Below the pieces are notes generated by a model. It was given only the letters and a program-made list of their open reading frames with translations. It did not search any database and was not told the DNA's origin. A program made the position numbers and the translations under genes. DNA of 64,000 nt from Atkinsonella hypoxylon (lineage: Eukaryota > Ascomycota > Sordariomycetes > Hypocreales > Clavicipitaceae), in contig JFHB01000148.1 in the NCBI GenBank assembly GCA_000729835.1, positions 1 through 64,000 of the forward strand, in the 5' to 3' direction. Shown one piece after another: positions 50,175 through 62,700 of the stretch. Positions within the stretch are counted from its first letter, which is position 1; the number at the start of each line of letters is the position of its first letter.

Positions 50175-52261
50175 CGGTCGTTCTGTTACTCAGTATCGTG
50201 GAGGATGCATGATTCATTAAGCGCTTGCTCATGATTTAATCTATCTGCTATACTCGAGCCAGTCATGGGCTATAATCTCTCGTACATGCTTATTGCTGGT
50301 GAAGGGTCTTCTGTCTGGAGTTTTTGATTTGGTGTCATTGATTTGTCCCACGACCCAATGGAGACATGATTTCATCTAGGACAGGCATAAGGCCAAATTG
50401 GCATGTCGTTAGCTCCTAAATGAGGCTCTCCAGGGACGCGTCTGAGTGGTGCACCGGTATGCAGGTACAGCTGGGGCTGTTGCGTTCTAGCCGGGTCCAG
50501 CCATCCATCCCTTCGAATGCGGTAAAGGGTACGATTATTATAGTAGATATTCGAACAGATGCGAGTGCTGTTCTTCTCAACCTTTACTCGATTGGTCGAC
50601 AAGCTTATTCATGACCAGGTTGTGGCCTTACCTCTTTGAAGAGATTGTGGCTGCTTGTCGAGTTGATCACCACCAGGTAGGCAGGTACTTTAAACGTGGC
50701 TGTGGTCCCGGGGTCCTGGCTGGGAAACGACCGAGGCGTCGCCATGATAACTTTAGGTACCTAGGTATGTACCGATGAGAGCCCAGTCACGGCGGCAACC
50801 ACAAGAAAATTTTTGTCTTGTTATTGCGTAATCCGATACTCATGCTGCGACGATGCTGACCTGTTATGAACAATGTCAATGGAATGGAATGCCTGGGCAC
50901 CGGATTATGTGGCGCCAGCCAGTGCCATTATTATGGAGGAAGCCACCCGCGAATCCAACCCTCGAAAGCGTTTCTACAGCACACCTACTGGTGCTCACGA
51001 AGGGACGCGACAGGCCTTGCAGAGAGATCAGGCTCGGAAAAGAGGTTTCAAAGTTGTTTGTTAGCGGCGCTGCCGGCGTGGCTACATCGTCGTGGCTGGG
51101 GAAACCGGGTGCATGTCACTCGAAGGTTCATTGAGTACGACCCTGGTGTCGTCTGGAATTTCTCCTTGCATTGTTAATTATCCTTCGCCGTCCATGTTGC
51201 ATTGGTGATAGGACACTCTGGCCGCGTGAGGTGGGCAGATAGATGCAGGCGCTGGCTGACACGACTAAAAAGCAAGTTTGTGCATCTGATGAGATGTCGA
51301 GTCAATGCTGATTAATCTGTCAATGCCTTGCCTTCCTTGTGTCCGTGCTTGGTGGGCTTGTGCCTGAAATCAACCCTAATTGCCTGGTTGCCTGAACGGG
51401 TGGGTCGTAGGTGGGTGACACTGAGGGCTCAACCATTAATTACGGAGGGCCTGCCGAATCCCCCCAGTCGACAACACCTTCCAACCGCCGCCTCCCGCCT
51501 GTCGTGTCGCTTCCCTCGCTCCCCCCTTGCTCCATCTGCCCGAATCTGGACACAGCTGTGCCAAGCAGTGGCTAGCACGACGTCTTGCTGGACGTAACTG
51601 GCAGCCTGGCACCTGGCACCTGGCACCGGCACCTGGCCCAGCAGGGTGCTTTGTTGTGCATTTGGGTGCATTTGGGTGCATTTGAGTGCATGCGGGTGCC
51701 TCCTTTTCCACTCCCAGCTGCCTAAATTGCGACCAGCCTCCTGGCCTCCTCCTGGCCGCCGCCTCCACCCCCATCCGGATGCTCTCCCGAATCTTTTCTC
51801 TCATCATTCCACCACTTACACTTACCACGACCCAGTTGCTCACGTCTGCCGCCATACTTGACAAGTTGCTCGAATTTTTGCCGTTGCCAATCGACTCATC
51901 TGCAGTTTCAATACCGGGAGGATCCATACAAATACCTATCACCTAATTGTTTTTCTTGCGACCACCACTTTTGACTAAGACATTTGCTTCTTTTATTTTA
52001 GGCGCGCCATCGACAATCTGGCTGAAGTTGATTTTGAGACAATCCACGACTGCGCCCCCGAGAAGCCCGACTGGATGGGGGCGGCCTAAGTAATTGCTTC
52101 AGCTTTTAGAACGAGCGACTGCGAGTCGTTTCTTCTTTGGCGCGGGGCTTTCTGCCTCTTCTTGGTTATCTTTTTCTTTTGTCTCTTGATGGGCTCATGC
52201 ATACACACACGCGCAAACGAGAACTGACCAGCCAAGACGACTGACTCCGCCACGGAGGACT
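50175..52261. other. 2-kb gene-poor interval upstream of the Uds1 gene
   Basis: No supportable gene. GGCACCT occurs in tandem at about 51608-51635 and TTTGGGTGCA units at about 51660-51690. From 51450 on the plus strand is CT-rich. An 80-base segment at 52003-52090 (AIDNLAEVDFETIHDCAPEK in one frame) looks protein-like but I find no matching upstream exon. Confidence 0.4.
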
Positions 52262-54929
52262 ATGAACCGCTACCCCACAGGTAGATCCCCATCCGACTAC
52301 GGGCTTTCCCACCTGTCGATTGCAGTCTCGAGTTCCAATAGCGAACAAGACGGGTTCAGTCAGGATAGGACCATGGATGGGGTTGTGCAAGATGAATCAC
52401 GGTTCAACCAGGTAAGGATCGGCGCCGTGGCTTTTAATCGTGTTGGAGCAAGCAGAACTGACGTAGTATCTATCTCCTCGGCAAGATGTCGGGCCAAACG
52501 TCCACGCCACGGTCGGCGCGAGTCGACTTAAAGGACCCGATCCAGGTCCACTTACTCACGGAAACGGCGCTCTCGGACAGCAAGGGGTTTGAGATATTGT
52601 CACAGGAGGAGGTGGACGAGTTGAAGCAACAGGCTGAGCTTCTCTCTCAGCGCGTGGAGTCAACGAGATCTAACCTCGCCATTCAGTCGAAATATCGAGA
52701 TGCCGCCGCGTCCATGGCTAGGCTGGGTCAGGGGGGCGCCGAGGACGAGCGCACTAGGGAATCAGAGCGCGAAAGGATCGAATGCGAGCGAAAATGTAAC
52801 GAGCTGGCAGCCGAGCTACTAGAACTAGAAAAGCGATTTCTCGTTCCGCACCGAAAGATTCTCGAGCATACGGCAGCCATTCTGCAAGTCACGCACAAGG
52901 CATCCAGAAAGAGGTCGTCGCCGCAAAACGGACAGCTGATCAATGGCATTCCCGGTAGCCCCGAGAGCCTATATACCTACTCTCACAGTCGGAACAGCAT
53001 GGATCAGATGGGCGATGACATGTACTTTGATGATCCGTCAGGGTACCAGCTGGATGGCATGGAAGGAGCCCGCACGAATTCCATAGAGATCCCGCTCAAG
53101 TCGCCCATCCGCGAACAGAATCAGATGCGAGTTGAGCTGGACCGCATACGAGAGGAGAATGCACATCTCCGGAGCCAGACGGACGGTCTGCTCAAGAAGC
53201 TCCAGGGCCTCAACATGTTGTTACGGGACACTATTATTCGATTTAACCCAGAAGTCAACCGAGCCTACCAGGAGCCACCGCAGATTGCTGCCACACCGGA
53301 TATCAGGTTGGCAGACCTGCTAAAGAGCCAAGTCGACTATCTCGAAAGCGGCCTCGTGGCCGTGCAGGCCGAGCAAGACTCTTTTGCCGGCGGTAGTCAG
53401 ATAGGTGAACGCATCCAAGCCATCAACCTGCAGCTGCGCGACCTGCTCATGACTTCTGACCCGCATTATTCGCCCACGATGCTGCCCTCGGAATCCGATG
53501 TTAACGGCCAGCTGGCATATATGGAAGAGTCTATCCGGTCTATCGACGCGCAACTCACTCGAGCCAACCCGTCGAGTGCTAACGACGACACGGGCCCCGT
53601 ACTCACCAATCTGTGGGAGTCTATTCAGCAAGGATTCGCGGAAGCCAAGAAGCGCAAGGAAGACCGCCGCAGAACGCGAGTTGAAAAGGGCCTTCTCGAG
53701 GACGATGAGGACATGTCCGACGACGACGCCTTTGACACTACGGAGACATACTCACTGGATTCCTTCTCCAATAGAGTTCGTTGGATGCACACGCAAGCTA
53801 TTACTTTGAGAGACCAAAAGTACGTCTTGAAACGACAGATCAAGCAGCAACGCGAGCTCAACAACAAGTCCGACGCCGAAAAGGATGAAGAGCTGGCCCG
53901 CAAGCAAGAAGAATTGGAGCAGAGCCGTCAGCTGCTCAGCCGTGCCGAACAGGACGCCATGGATGCCCAGAAGATGCTCTCTAATACCATGGCAGACCTG
54001 GAGGAAGCCAGGAATGCCGCGGGTGCAGCCGGTGCCGCTCAGGCCACCATCGCGCAGCGAGACGCCAAGATTGCAGAGCTCGAGAAGAACCTCCAGGCCG
54101 CGCAAAGCAGTCTGGCATCGGCGGAGAAAAGCCTTTCGGCGGCACAATCGGGAAGCCGGGGAACCGAGGAAAAGATGGCCGAGGTCAAGGCGCAGGTGGA
54201 GGCTCTGACGCGAGAAAAGCAGGCTGCCGACGAGGCGACCAAGGAGCTCAAGGCAGAGCTAGCAGCCAAGACGAAAGAGTTCAGAGGCAAGGACGACGAG
54301 GTCGAACAGCTCAACATGACGATAGCCGAGCTCAAGACGGAGGTGACGATTGCCAGAGCCGAACTGGACGGTGCTTATGGGTCCCGTGCAGAGCGAGCAG
54401 CAGAGGTGGCCGCCATCAAGCAAAGCGCCGAATCCCTCAAGCTCCAGAACCAGGTCGACAGGCTCAAGAAGGAGCTCAGTGCCACAGTGGAGGAACTCGA
54501 GGGCGTGACCAAGGAGACGATTGGATTCGAAAAGGAAAGGGCCGATGTCGAGGCGAGGCTGGACGAGGCGCTCGCTGCCAGGGCGTCGCTCGAGACAGAG
54601 CTGCAAAAGGCACGGGAGAAGATGGCCAAGCTGCAGGAGGAGCTGGACGGCGAGCGCCTCAAGATCCATGGCGACGGAACCAGGCCTGGTGCCGGTGCCT
54701 CCATGTTGAGCGAGCGCTTCAGGGCTACGATGAGAGAAGAGCGCAAGAAGTTCCAGGAAGACCTCAGGGTGCGTATCCCCAATCGCTATTTTTTCCACTT
54801 GTTGAGTCATAGGACATGTACTAACAGCTTTCACAGGAGGAGCGAACACGATGTCGCCGATTAGAGGAAGAGCTGGCCCGTTTGAAGCGCAGTCAAGGGC
54901 CCGGCAAGAGTCCTCTGAGTCCACGGTAG
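52262..54929 (+). CDS. Uds1-domain coiled-coil protein (up-regulated during septation)
   Basis: Three exons (52262-52411, 52486-54768, 54837-54929) give 841 residues. Exon 1 encodes MNRYPTGRSPSDYGLSHLS; splicing to the AAG|ATG acceptor at 52486 keeps the frame. The Uds1 domain starts DLKDPIQVHLLTETALSDSK near residue 65 and runs through EILSQEEVDELKQQAELL and NLAIQSKYRDAAASMARL. A second conserved part at ~250-420 includes VELDRIREENAHLRSQTDGL. From ~470 on the protein is a long coiled coil (many EELEGVTKETIGFEKE-type heptads, Ala/Glu/Lys-rich). The role is presumed at the septum or polarity sites; no enzyme motif is seen. A second start at 52486 is possible. Confidence 0.85.
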
Positions 54930-57900
54930 AACCGTCGGCGTCACTTTTCCTAATCCCTAATCTCGCTCCTCTATCTGGCCATCACGCAGCTCCTGATCCT
55001 TCATCTCGCCAGTTCAAACTGTACACCCTCTCCATCTCTCCCGTCACCGGCTCACATGACGTATCCTCCATCCTCTTCCTCGGTGGGACACTCGCTCACA
55101 ATCCACCACATTCCCATTTCCGCTGCTTAAACACTTCTATATGTACATAGCATAGGCATGCCGGCACAGCAGGGACCACCATTTACACGGCCTCAAAAGA
55201 ATTCCCTACAACATCCCACCCCGCAGGGAGAATGAACGTTATTGGAGTTTTTTCCTGTTTCCACTTATTATAGGACTTTGGGATTATTTAGAATAGGAGT
55301 CATTATCTTTTCTTTTTTTTTCTTTTTTTTTTTTTTGAGTAACGAAGGGAGTTCCGAAGATGATATGGGGTTTTTGGCCAGGGGATCCATATTCCCTTTT
55401 GTTCATATATATTCTTTTCTTCCCTCTCTTGATGGACAGAGGGATGCTTGTTGGATCACGACATTCCAAATACATGTATGATTTTGCTTACCCTATGCTC
55501 CCGTGCCAACATGATGATAGCCCGTCCGCTGCCCTGTCTCAATCCCATGACAATTCACCGGCCACCCTCGGCCGTCCGCGCCAAATGAAATCGCCCCTGA
55601 AAGCTTAAAGTCAACACCATAGTCCGAGAGCCGAGCTAAAGCAGCCATCTCCCGCAGAAGCCAATGCGGCGCCAAATCCCACGTGGGAGCGCCGCACCCG
55701 GAGGAGGAAAAAACGGGCAGGACATGGCCCCATGATTAGTTTAAGTGTGCGCCAAAAATGGCGCCCCCACGTTCAAAAAAATTTTTCTTCATGTTCTTCT
55801 TGTTCTTCTTTCCGTACGCGGACACGGCGAGAGCATTCAACGGTTGAAAATCCCTTTGTGCAACCTTGATGAAAATTTTCGAGTTTGTCCAGTTTCAGAA
55901 AGGTTTCATATTGGAAAAGCTTGCGTGGCTAGACCTTTTGCCGCGCTGGAGTCGGGAACACGTAGCGAGGTCTCTTACGTCAAGCTGGCGTTTGGGCTTT
56001 CGTAGAAGAGATAAGGAACCAACAAATTAAGGTGAGGCCCCCCCCTGCCCCCCCCCCCCCAAAAAAAAAAAAAAGAAAGAAAAGATTTCAAAAAGATTTC
56101 AAAAAAAAATTCCAGCACGGCGCCCTCCTGTTTGATTTACGGCCCTCTGCCGATGCTCGGATTGAAAACATTCTATGACTGCAGCTTCGTGGTCGGACCG
56201 GTCGCAATGGAGCGGGGAAAGCATCCAAGTTGCGCTGAAACCAACAAGGGCTTGCACTCCACTGATAATCAGAACCCTTGGCCTTTGTTAATAGAAAGTA
56301 TGTGGCTTTCTATTGTGCACTCTTGACACTGCTGCCCAAATTAGATCATACTTTGGTAATTACAAGGCGGAGGGTATCCAGATCACGCAGGCTACATGCA
56401 ACCAGAGGTCTGCTTCAAGAGTAGTTAGTTAACTAGTTAACTAGTCAGTCGCCTTCAAAGGTGATTACGTAAACGGAAGCCGACACGGCTCAGAACAACC
56501 TACCAACCCTGGAGATGCAATGTTCATATCATCACGCGTACTTACCAGTAAAGACTAGCCGACCATGGGAGTAAGGTAGGCTAAGAAAAAAAAAAAAAGG
56601 TTAGGGTTAGGGTTAGGGTTAGGGTTGGACTGGTCAGCCAAGGTACCTCATTCCCTGTCATGGGTCGCTTTGACTGTATACTCTTGACCGAGCTGTTTGT
56701 TACCTTGAGCAACTAGGGCTGTCCCTACGCGCCATGGCGGCCTTGTGGCCGTTGAGGCGATTGCGCATCCCACTTCGCCTACATGGCTTGCATATGCCAA
56801 GGCAAATATGAAGGAATCGACGACCCCGCTTGCGGACGTACGGCGGGAGGCGGGGCATGGGGGCACGTAGGGAAGGACAGCTCATATCTTCTTCGGCTTG
56901 TGGTTGCTTCACCTGGCGGACGAGGAGGGGAAAGAGATCATGATTGACAGGACTTTGAAGTATACGGACATGAGCCGCAGCCACTCCTCATGAATGAATA
57001 CGCCGTTGCCATCCCTAGGCCGACTCCTGCTGAGGAACTCTGTCCCCTGTCTCACAGAACAAGTCCAAGTTTGTTGAAACCACATGCGAACATGTTCAGG
57101 ATCCATAATATTATTGGTGGACTAGCGCCCTATATACTGTAATGACGCCTCTCGATGGCTTAAGTCGTCTAATTGCTTCCTCAATCTCAGCAAATGCACA
57201 AAATATTTTGCTTGCGCCCGCCTCCCATCCCCTCATGTTGGGCTTGTAGCCGTGAAGTTTGGGTACGTGTCTGGCTACATTGCGCCGACCTCTATCCCGC
57301 CTCGCATGAACGCCTTATGTGATAAACTACGGGCAAAGAAAAGGCAAGCCTCGTCTGTGCCTCGAAACCATCGAGAAACCAAAGAGTAAATGTACGCCGT
57401 GAAAGCGAATCGCGCATAAGCAAGAAAAAAAAAAAAGTCAATCAAAAAGAATAAAAAATAGAACAAAACAGCATTTAATATGCAGACGCCAAAAAGTGTA
57501 ACCGCTCATCTCAATTGCTCCGGCTCCTCTTTCTAACTCCAGGCCGCAGGGTGCCAATATGGTATGCATAAAAAACTTGAGCAAATTTGTCAAACAAGTA
57601 AAATGATGAAACAAAAAGAACCAAAAGCACCAGTCACAAATCCAACCAGCAGGGGGGGGGGGGACGCGTGTGCCTAGAGGATGGTGCTGTTGATCGTTGG
57701 ACACGACGACTGACTCAGTATATCGCAAAACGTCCATATTAAGGGCTGTAGAAGCCTAGGATATCGTGATACGGCGGACGTGCAGGATAGGAGGAATGCA
57801 CTTAGCCAAATTAAGCTGCCCAACCAAAATGCACGGCAAAAGGATGAGTTAGCCTCACGAGGCGTACTCGTGACAAAACACGAGGAAGAAAGAAAAACCT

Positions 57901-57949
57901 AGCAGAGATGGCTGCTGAGTCTTTCTTGTGGATCAGAGTGGTCACGAGA
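54930..57949. other. 3-kb gene-free interval with homopolymers and a telomere-like tract
   Basis: Nothing coding is supported. It holds T-runs at 55308-55337, a C-run passing directly into an A-run at about 56039-56074, a (TTAGGG)4 tract at 56601-56624, and G9-10 at about 57651-57662. It separates the Uds1 gene from the Sok1 gene. Confidence 0.6.
56599..56628 (+). repeat. Interstitial telomeric repeat (TTAGGG)4
   Basis: GG, four perfect TTAGGG units, then TTGG, immediately after an A-run at about 56585-56598. TTAGGG is the usual telomere unit of filamentous ascomycetes. Here it lies between two core genes, far from the window ends. Confidence 0.95.
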
Positions 57950-60013
57950 TTAGCTTGTGGAATCCATGGCCACATCTTCGTGCTCGCCGACGTATGCTAG
58001 TTGTGCCCAGACTCGCCAATGTAATACACCGAGATGAGCAAGACGCGTCGCCATGTCCTCAATGCCTCCCTCGTCATGTCCGTCCCGCAGCGACAAGTCG
58101 GGGTCTCGGGCCGCATGGCCGGTGCCGGTCGTGCTGGGGACCCGTCCGCCGGTGGCGACAGAGAAGAGGGAGACGCCCGAGAGAGCCTTGAACTCGCGGA
58201 CCCGATTGGTTAGCTCGGCCATGAGTCTGCTGTGGAAGACGTGCTCGACTTCACGGTACATTTGAGAGTCGACTCGGCAGACATTGTCCATGAGCTTGTC
58301 CTCGAAAGTCGGCAGTAGCTCACATGGTGCGTCTGTGTAGCGGAAAATTTGGAGCGCCATAGACGGCGCCATGGTCTGCCAGCGGCTGGGATGTCGGGAA
58401 GAGGGTGTGGCTGACTGAAGCAATGCGACTAGCGAGTTGTAGACATTTCGAGCCTTGATCCTCGACTCACTGTTCTCCGGAGCGACGTAGGAAGGCATGA
58501 CGAGGGAAGAGCGCGGAGACGAGGCGGCGGATGAGCCTGAAGCGCTGAGAGCAAGGCTTGACGGCCTCGAGGTTGAGAGCGGCGTATTAAAGTTAAATTC
58601 AGAGCTCGAGGTCGAGGTCGAGGTCGAGGTCGAGGTCGTAGATGAGCTGAGCGTCTCCTCATCCAGAGGCTGGCTATTGCGGCCAAACATCTTTGCACTA
58701 TAACGGCCAACTCGCTCAAGATCCTCGTACATGCGCATGCAAATGTCCAGGTTGATAGCGTCCACCATGTCGGATCGTAGCTTCATGATACGCTCCTCGT
58801 CAAACAGAAATGTACTGGGTACACGTTTCTCAGCAGACGAGGGCAAGACCAGACGGGAAAGGGCGTCAAAAAAGACGGTCATGTCGCCAAAATTGTGTGA
58901 ATTGCCGCTGCCGCTGCCGCTGCCGCCGCCTGCGCCTGCGTCTCCGAGCGTAGCTGAGAATTGTCTTTCGGCATCCCTGTACCATTCCCGCGCGCCACTA
59001 ATGTCCACTTTACGAGACTGAATCTTCTTGAGGAAGAATTTTTGCTCAAAGTGAGTGGTATCTTCAATGAGAACAGGTCGCAAACATCGGATCTGGTGGT
59101 TGGCGACATCTAGCTTCATGGCTTCTAGGACGCTGAGCAGGCTGCGCATTCCAGTCACCAGTTGTTCCAGATCAGAGTCTCGGTTGCCATTGCTGAGCTG
59201 AGAATACATGGTGTCGACCCACTCATCTCGCATGGGAGCGCAATGTGACTTGAGTACAAGTGATAACCAGAGTGCAAGCTTTTCCAGGTCGGCGATGCCC
59301 TTGTGGAACTGCTGCATCAGCAGCTCGACGTTGAGCCCTTCGTCTAGGAATTGGCGGTCGCGTTGGGGAACCAGAGTCTGGATGATGTCTTTGACGGCTT
59401 TGAGCAGCGACGGCAGTGTCCAATCGTCGCTTTCCCCGTGCTTGGCGTAGAAAGCAGGTCGATCCGAGATGAAAACGGTCAGCTCCTCCTTCATTGTCTT
59501 CCAAAATTGATTAGCCCGCTCTTGCTTCTTCCGACCCTTTTCGCCATCCAGGTTGGGTCGGAAGTGTAGTTCCGGGTCGAAATTAATATCGTGTCTCAAC
59601 TTTGGATTGTGAATGATTTTTGACACATCCAATTCGCTGAGCGTTGACCTTGTGACGGGTGGATCGATGGGCCACGAGTGATGGTGAGGAGCAGTCCGCC
59701 GTGAGTGGCGCGTGGCCACTGGCTCAGGGGTCTCAGGGGTTGGTGTTGATGAGGTTGAGGTGCCTGAGGGGTTCCTGCAGAGAGCTGCGGATGCAGGAGT
59801 CGAAGACCGGAGAGCTGCTTCACAACGCCTCGGCGACTCTTGTGAGGATGACTGCGTGGCACTCGTGCTTTGTGGTTCATTTTCAGGCGGGGCTTGCATT
59901 TGCACATCGGCATCCTGAATCGCTTCACTATCGTTCTTGGTACAAGGTGTCGAAGTAGAGAGGCTTCTACGCGATCTTTCAACAGGACCACCAGTGCCTT
60001 GTTCGGGTACCAT
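57950..60013 (-). CDS. Sok1/Tcp11-domain protein
   Basis: Single exon of 687 residues from the ATG at 60013. After a Ser/Thr/Pro-rich N-terminus (residues 1-110) comes PPVTRSTLSELDVSKIIHNP and LRHDINFDPELHFRPNLDGE near 115-155, the entry to the Tcp11 domain, then ANQFWKTMKEELTVFI, and WLSLVLKSHCAPMRDEW, and FLFDEERIMKLRSDMV further on. Fungal members include Sok1, a high-copy suppressor of cAMP-dependent kinase loss. A Ser/Thr stretch encoded by repeated GAGGTC units on the plus strand (58597-58640) and a Gly/Ser stretch near residue 365 are low-complexity inserts. Function beyond a link to PKA signalling is not established. Confidence 0.9.
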   Translation of the reverse strand: MVPEQGTGGPVERSRRSLSTSTPCTKNDSEAIQDADVQMQAPPENEPQSTSATQSSSQESPRRCEAALRSSTPASAALCRNPSGTSTSSTPTPETPEPVATRHSRRTAPHHHSWPIDPPVTRSTLSELDVSKIIHNPKLRHDINFDPELHFRPNLDGEKGRKKQERANQFWKTMKEELTVFISDRPAFYAKHGESDDWTLPSLLKAVKDIIQTLVPQRDRQFLDEGLNVELLMQQFHKGIADLEKLALWLSLVLKSHCAPMRDEWVDTMYSQLSNGNRDSDLEQLVTGMRSLLSVLEAMKLDVANHQIRCLRPVLIEDTTHFEQKFFLKKIQSRKVDISGAREWYRDAERQFSATLGDAGAGGGSGSGSGNSHNFGDMTVFFDALSRLVLPSSAEKRVPSTFLFDEERIMKLRSDMVDAINLDICMRMYEDLERVGRYSAKMFGRNSQPLDEETLSSSTTSTSTSTSTSSSEFNFNTPLSTSRPSSLALSASGSSAASSPRSSLVMPSYVAPENSESRIKARNVYNSLVALLQSATPSSRHPSRWQTMAPSMALQIFRYTDAPCELLPTFEDKLMDNVCRVDSQMYREVEHVFHSRLMAELTNRVREFKALSGVSLFSVATGGRVPSTTGTGHAARDPDLSLRDGHDEGGIEDMATRLAHLGVLHWRVWAQLAYVGEHEDVAMDSTS
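58597..58640. repeat. (GAGGTC)n hexanucleotide repeat in the Sok1 gene
   Basis: About seven GAGGTC units in a row, coding alternating Thr-Ser on the minus strand. In-frame length change would only alter a Ser/Thr spacer. Confidence 0.85.
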
Positions 60014-62668
60014 CTTTGCCGGACCTCGTTCCAGTTTTTTTTTTGGATTTTTTTGACACGAGCGAGGAAAGTGATTTCGGGTGCAGTTTTCGGGTGCAGC
60101 CTAACCTGCTGTGTAATTGATCTAGAATTAAGCGGAACTGGAATATGCAGAAGAGTGAATATTTCAGGCCGAGTTCGGAGGGGAGGTATCTTGTAGTTAA
60201 TAGGCACGATTAGGTTTTGTCGAATCAAGACTGGATCACTACAGGTTGATGGTCTCCCGTGATTAGCAATGAACCACTAAATAGAGGGAGGTGAAATGGC
60301 AAAAACATTCGTCTCGAAAGTGCAAACAAGACATGTGCAACAGATCGCACAATGTCACGAGGCACGGACAGTTGCAGGCTCATGTCGCCTATTCGAGGGC
60401 GAGGTGCAGATATCGTGTAGCTGAATTCAGGCACAGGCCCGAGCAGCACCAAAGACGAACAGACACACAAAGAGAAAGGTTTCCATATCTGCTTGCCGCC
60501 TCTGTACGACATGACTTGGTTCTGAATGGAGGAGGGGTGAAAGGTTAGTATGTTATGGTAACGGCTTACATTCAAATTTGTTATAATCTTCAGATAGTTC
60601 TCAAACAAGTAAGACTCCTCTTTCTCCCGGCTTCATTCTTTATCCCCTGGGTGCCGGCAGTCAAGTTCCCCTGAACTATATGAAGACCTCCTTTTTACCC
60701 TCACACCAGAAAATAATCGAATTATACGGTTCGTCTTTTGTTGTTTCGGTAGAGTCTTCGTCTGGCAGGGACGGCTATGCCGGCGTATCGCCTCTTTGGA
60801 AAGAGCGTAGCAGATCGGTTGTGGTGAACAGGCAAGGCAAGAGCAGGTTAAAAGAGTGTTTTGTTCAGTGGTAGAAGAAGCTAGAACCCATGAACAAATA
60901 ACAACCAGAAAATAGAAAAAAAGGAGAGAAAAAAACAGGCGAAGAGAAGGAGAGACTTCTATAGGGGAGGAAGCTGACAATTATGGGAGGAGGGAGGTGT
61001 GAAAAATATAAATACGAAACCAGGAGACGGGGAGGAAGAACAAGGAAAATAGATCCTAAACGGAAAGAGAACAGGGAGGACATGGGTAGGGCACATAGTA
61101 CATGGTATTCGGTACATGGTTACTTGGTGTCCGTTACAGTACATACCTACCTAGGCAGGTACCTACATACTACATACTGATGCGAAAAGGAGGGCCGGGA
61201 CTTGAGCAAGGGGACTGTGGGTGACCATGGAGAGTCAGATCGGCATGGCAAATGGCCAGACAGACAAAACCAGACACACCCACGACACCCCAAGTGGATG
61301 GGATGGGGGATGGTCTCGGTCTGGCATGACTAGACTAGCGCAAGGGCGAGCCGCCACCGACCCGGGCGCCGGGGCAGACATGACATTCGCTGACACCGTC
61401 TGGCGGCGCCCAGAGAGGCAAAGCCCCCCCAAAAAAAAAATTCAATTTGGGAGCGGAGCGCTGGAGTCACTACCAACGAGCGACGAGCACGAAACGAGGT
61501 GGTGACTTCCCGCCTCGGCTGGGCCACTGGCGCTGACGGTGCATACTGTAATTAGAGTCTGGCAAGTTTGATGCTGTTAGATGGCTGTTGCGGTTGCTGA
61601 CGCTGAAAGTAATGCTGGAGCACGCTGAGGCACAGCGGCGGCGACGGTGACGGCGGCAGCTGGGCACGGAGTACAGATACGACGAGTAATGTCTGGTCTG
61701 AGAGGGTCGTGACGAGATGGGTCAAGCAACCAACTGTCACAGCTTGTGTGCGCAAGCCATCGAGTCAACCATCGACTTGGGGCGTCGCTTCTTCTTCTTC
61801 TTCCTCTTCTCCTTCTCCTTCTTCTTCTGCGGCTGCTGCTATTGCTGCTGGCTCTGCTGATTCCAGTAACATCAGCGGCGGATCTGGCGACGGCCTGGCA
61901 ATATCCGCATGAGTCCAACGCCCCGCCCCCAGTCTCATCTCTCCAGTCGGCCACGGTGCAGCAGACTCGAGTGTTGCATTCGTATTCACGGGGGTCTGAA
62001 CCACTGCCCCGAGCCACTGCAGTGCCATGCACTGGTCTGAGCAGCAATGCTCGCTAATTGCACCACGATGCTCCGTATCGTCTATTGCCTGTCTGGCACC
62101 TAAGAGGTGCATGACTTGGGCTACATGCACTGTCGGTGGCGCTCCGACAACAGCAACGGTTCCTTGGCCAGCCAGCACACAGCGTGTAGCGCGCGAGGAA
62201 GAGCAACACTGTGCTCATCCAGGAGATCGTGGATGCATCTCCATGTCCATTTGGTTGGTGACAGGCCCAAAGGGGTCCAAAGGGGCTTGGCCAACAGTGG
62301 TCAGTACCTTCGCTGCCTCCTCTAGATTCCTAACTTCTTGTTTTGATTTTTCAGATTTTTCAGCAGTGTTGGTCGTTGGCCCATACTTGCCTAGGTACCG
62401 TTACATTCGGCGGTCACGGCTGTCCCGTTGTTGCGGCGGTCTCGTGCCAGCCGGCGTCTGCGCCAGGAGACTAATTACCTAGGTACTTGACTTCCAGAGG
62501 TGAGGATCCGGGACCCCATCTCCCGTTAAATGTGTTCCCCTCGCATGGGTCTTTTGATGGGTCCTCGTCCCTTTTCCGATGAGATGGGGACAGGGGGTGT
62601 GCATTCAAAGTGGATTATCAAGGGGGCGTGGGCTTGGGCATTTCGAACCGAACTAAGTGCAACTAAAG

Positions 62669-62700
<32 letters not shown>

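Noticed and set aside
50853..51177. Overlapping open frames of 60-100 codons downstream of the Dsc2 gene
   Set aside because: Three frames are open at once with no family features or splice structure, as expected by chance in moderately GC-rich DNA.
61709..62057. Ser- and Leu-rich frames in a TTCTTC/CTGCTG tract
   Set aside because: They only reflect the trinucleotide composition of the tract and have no supportable start or conserved block.
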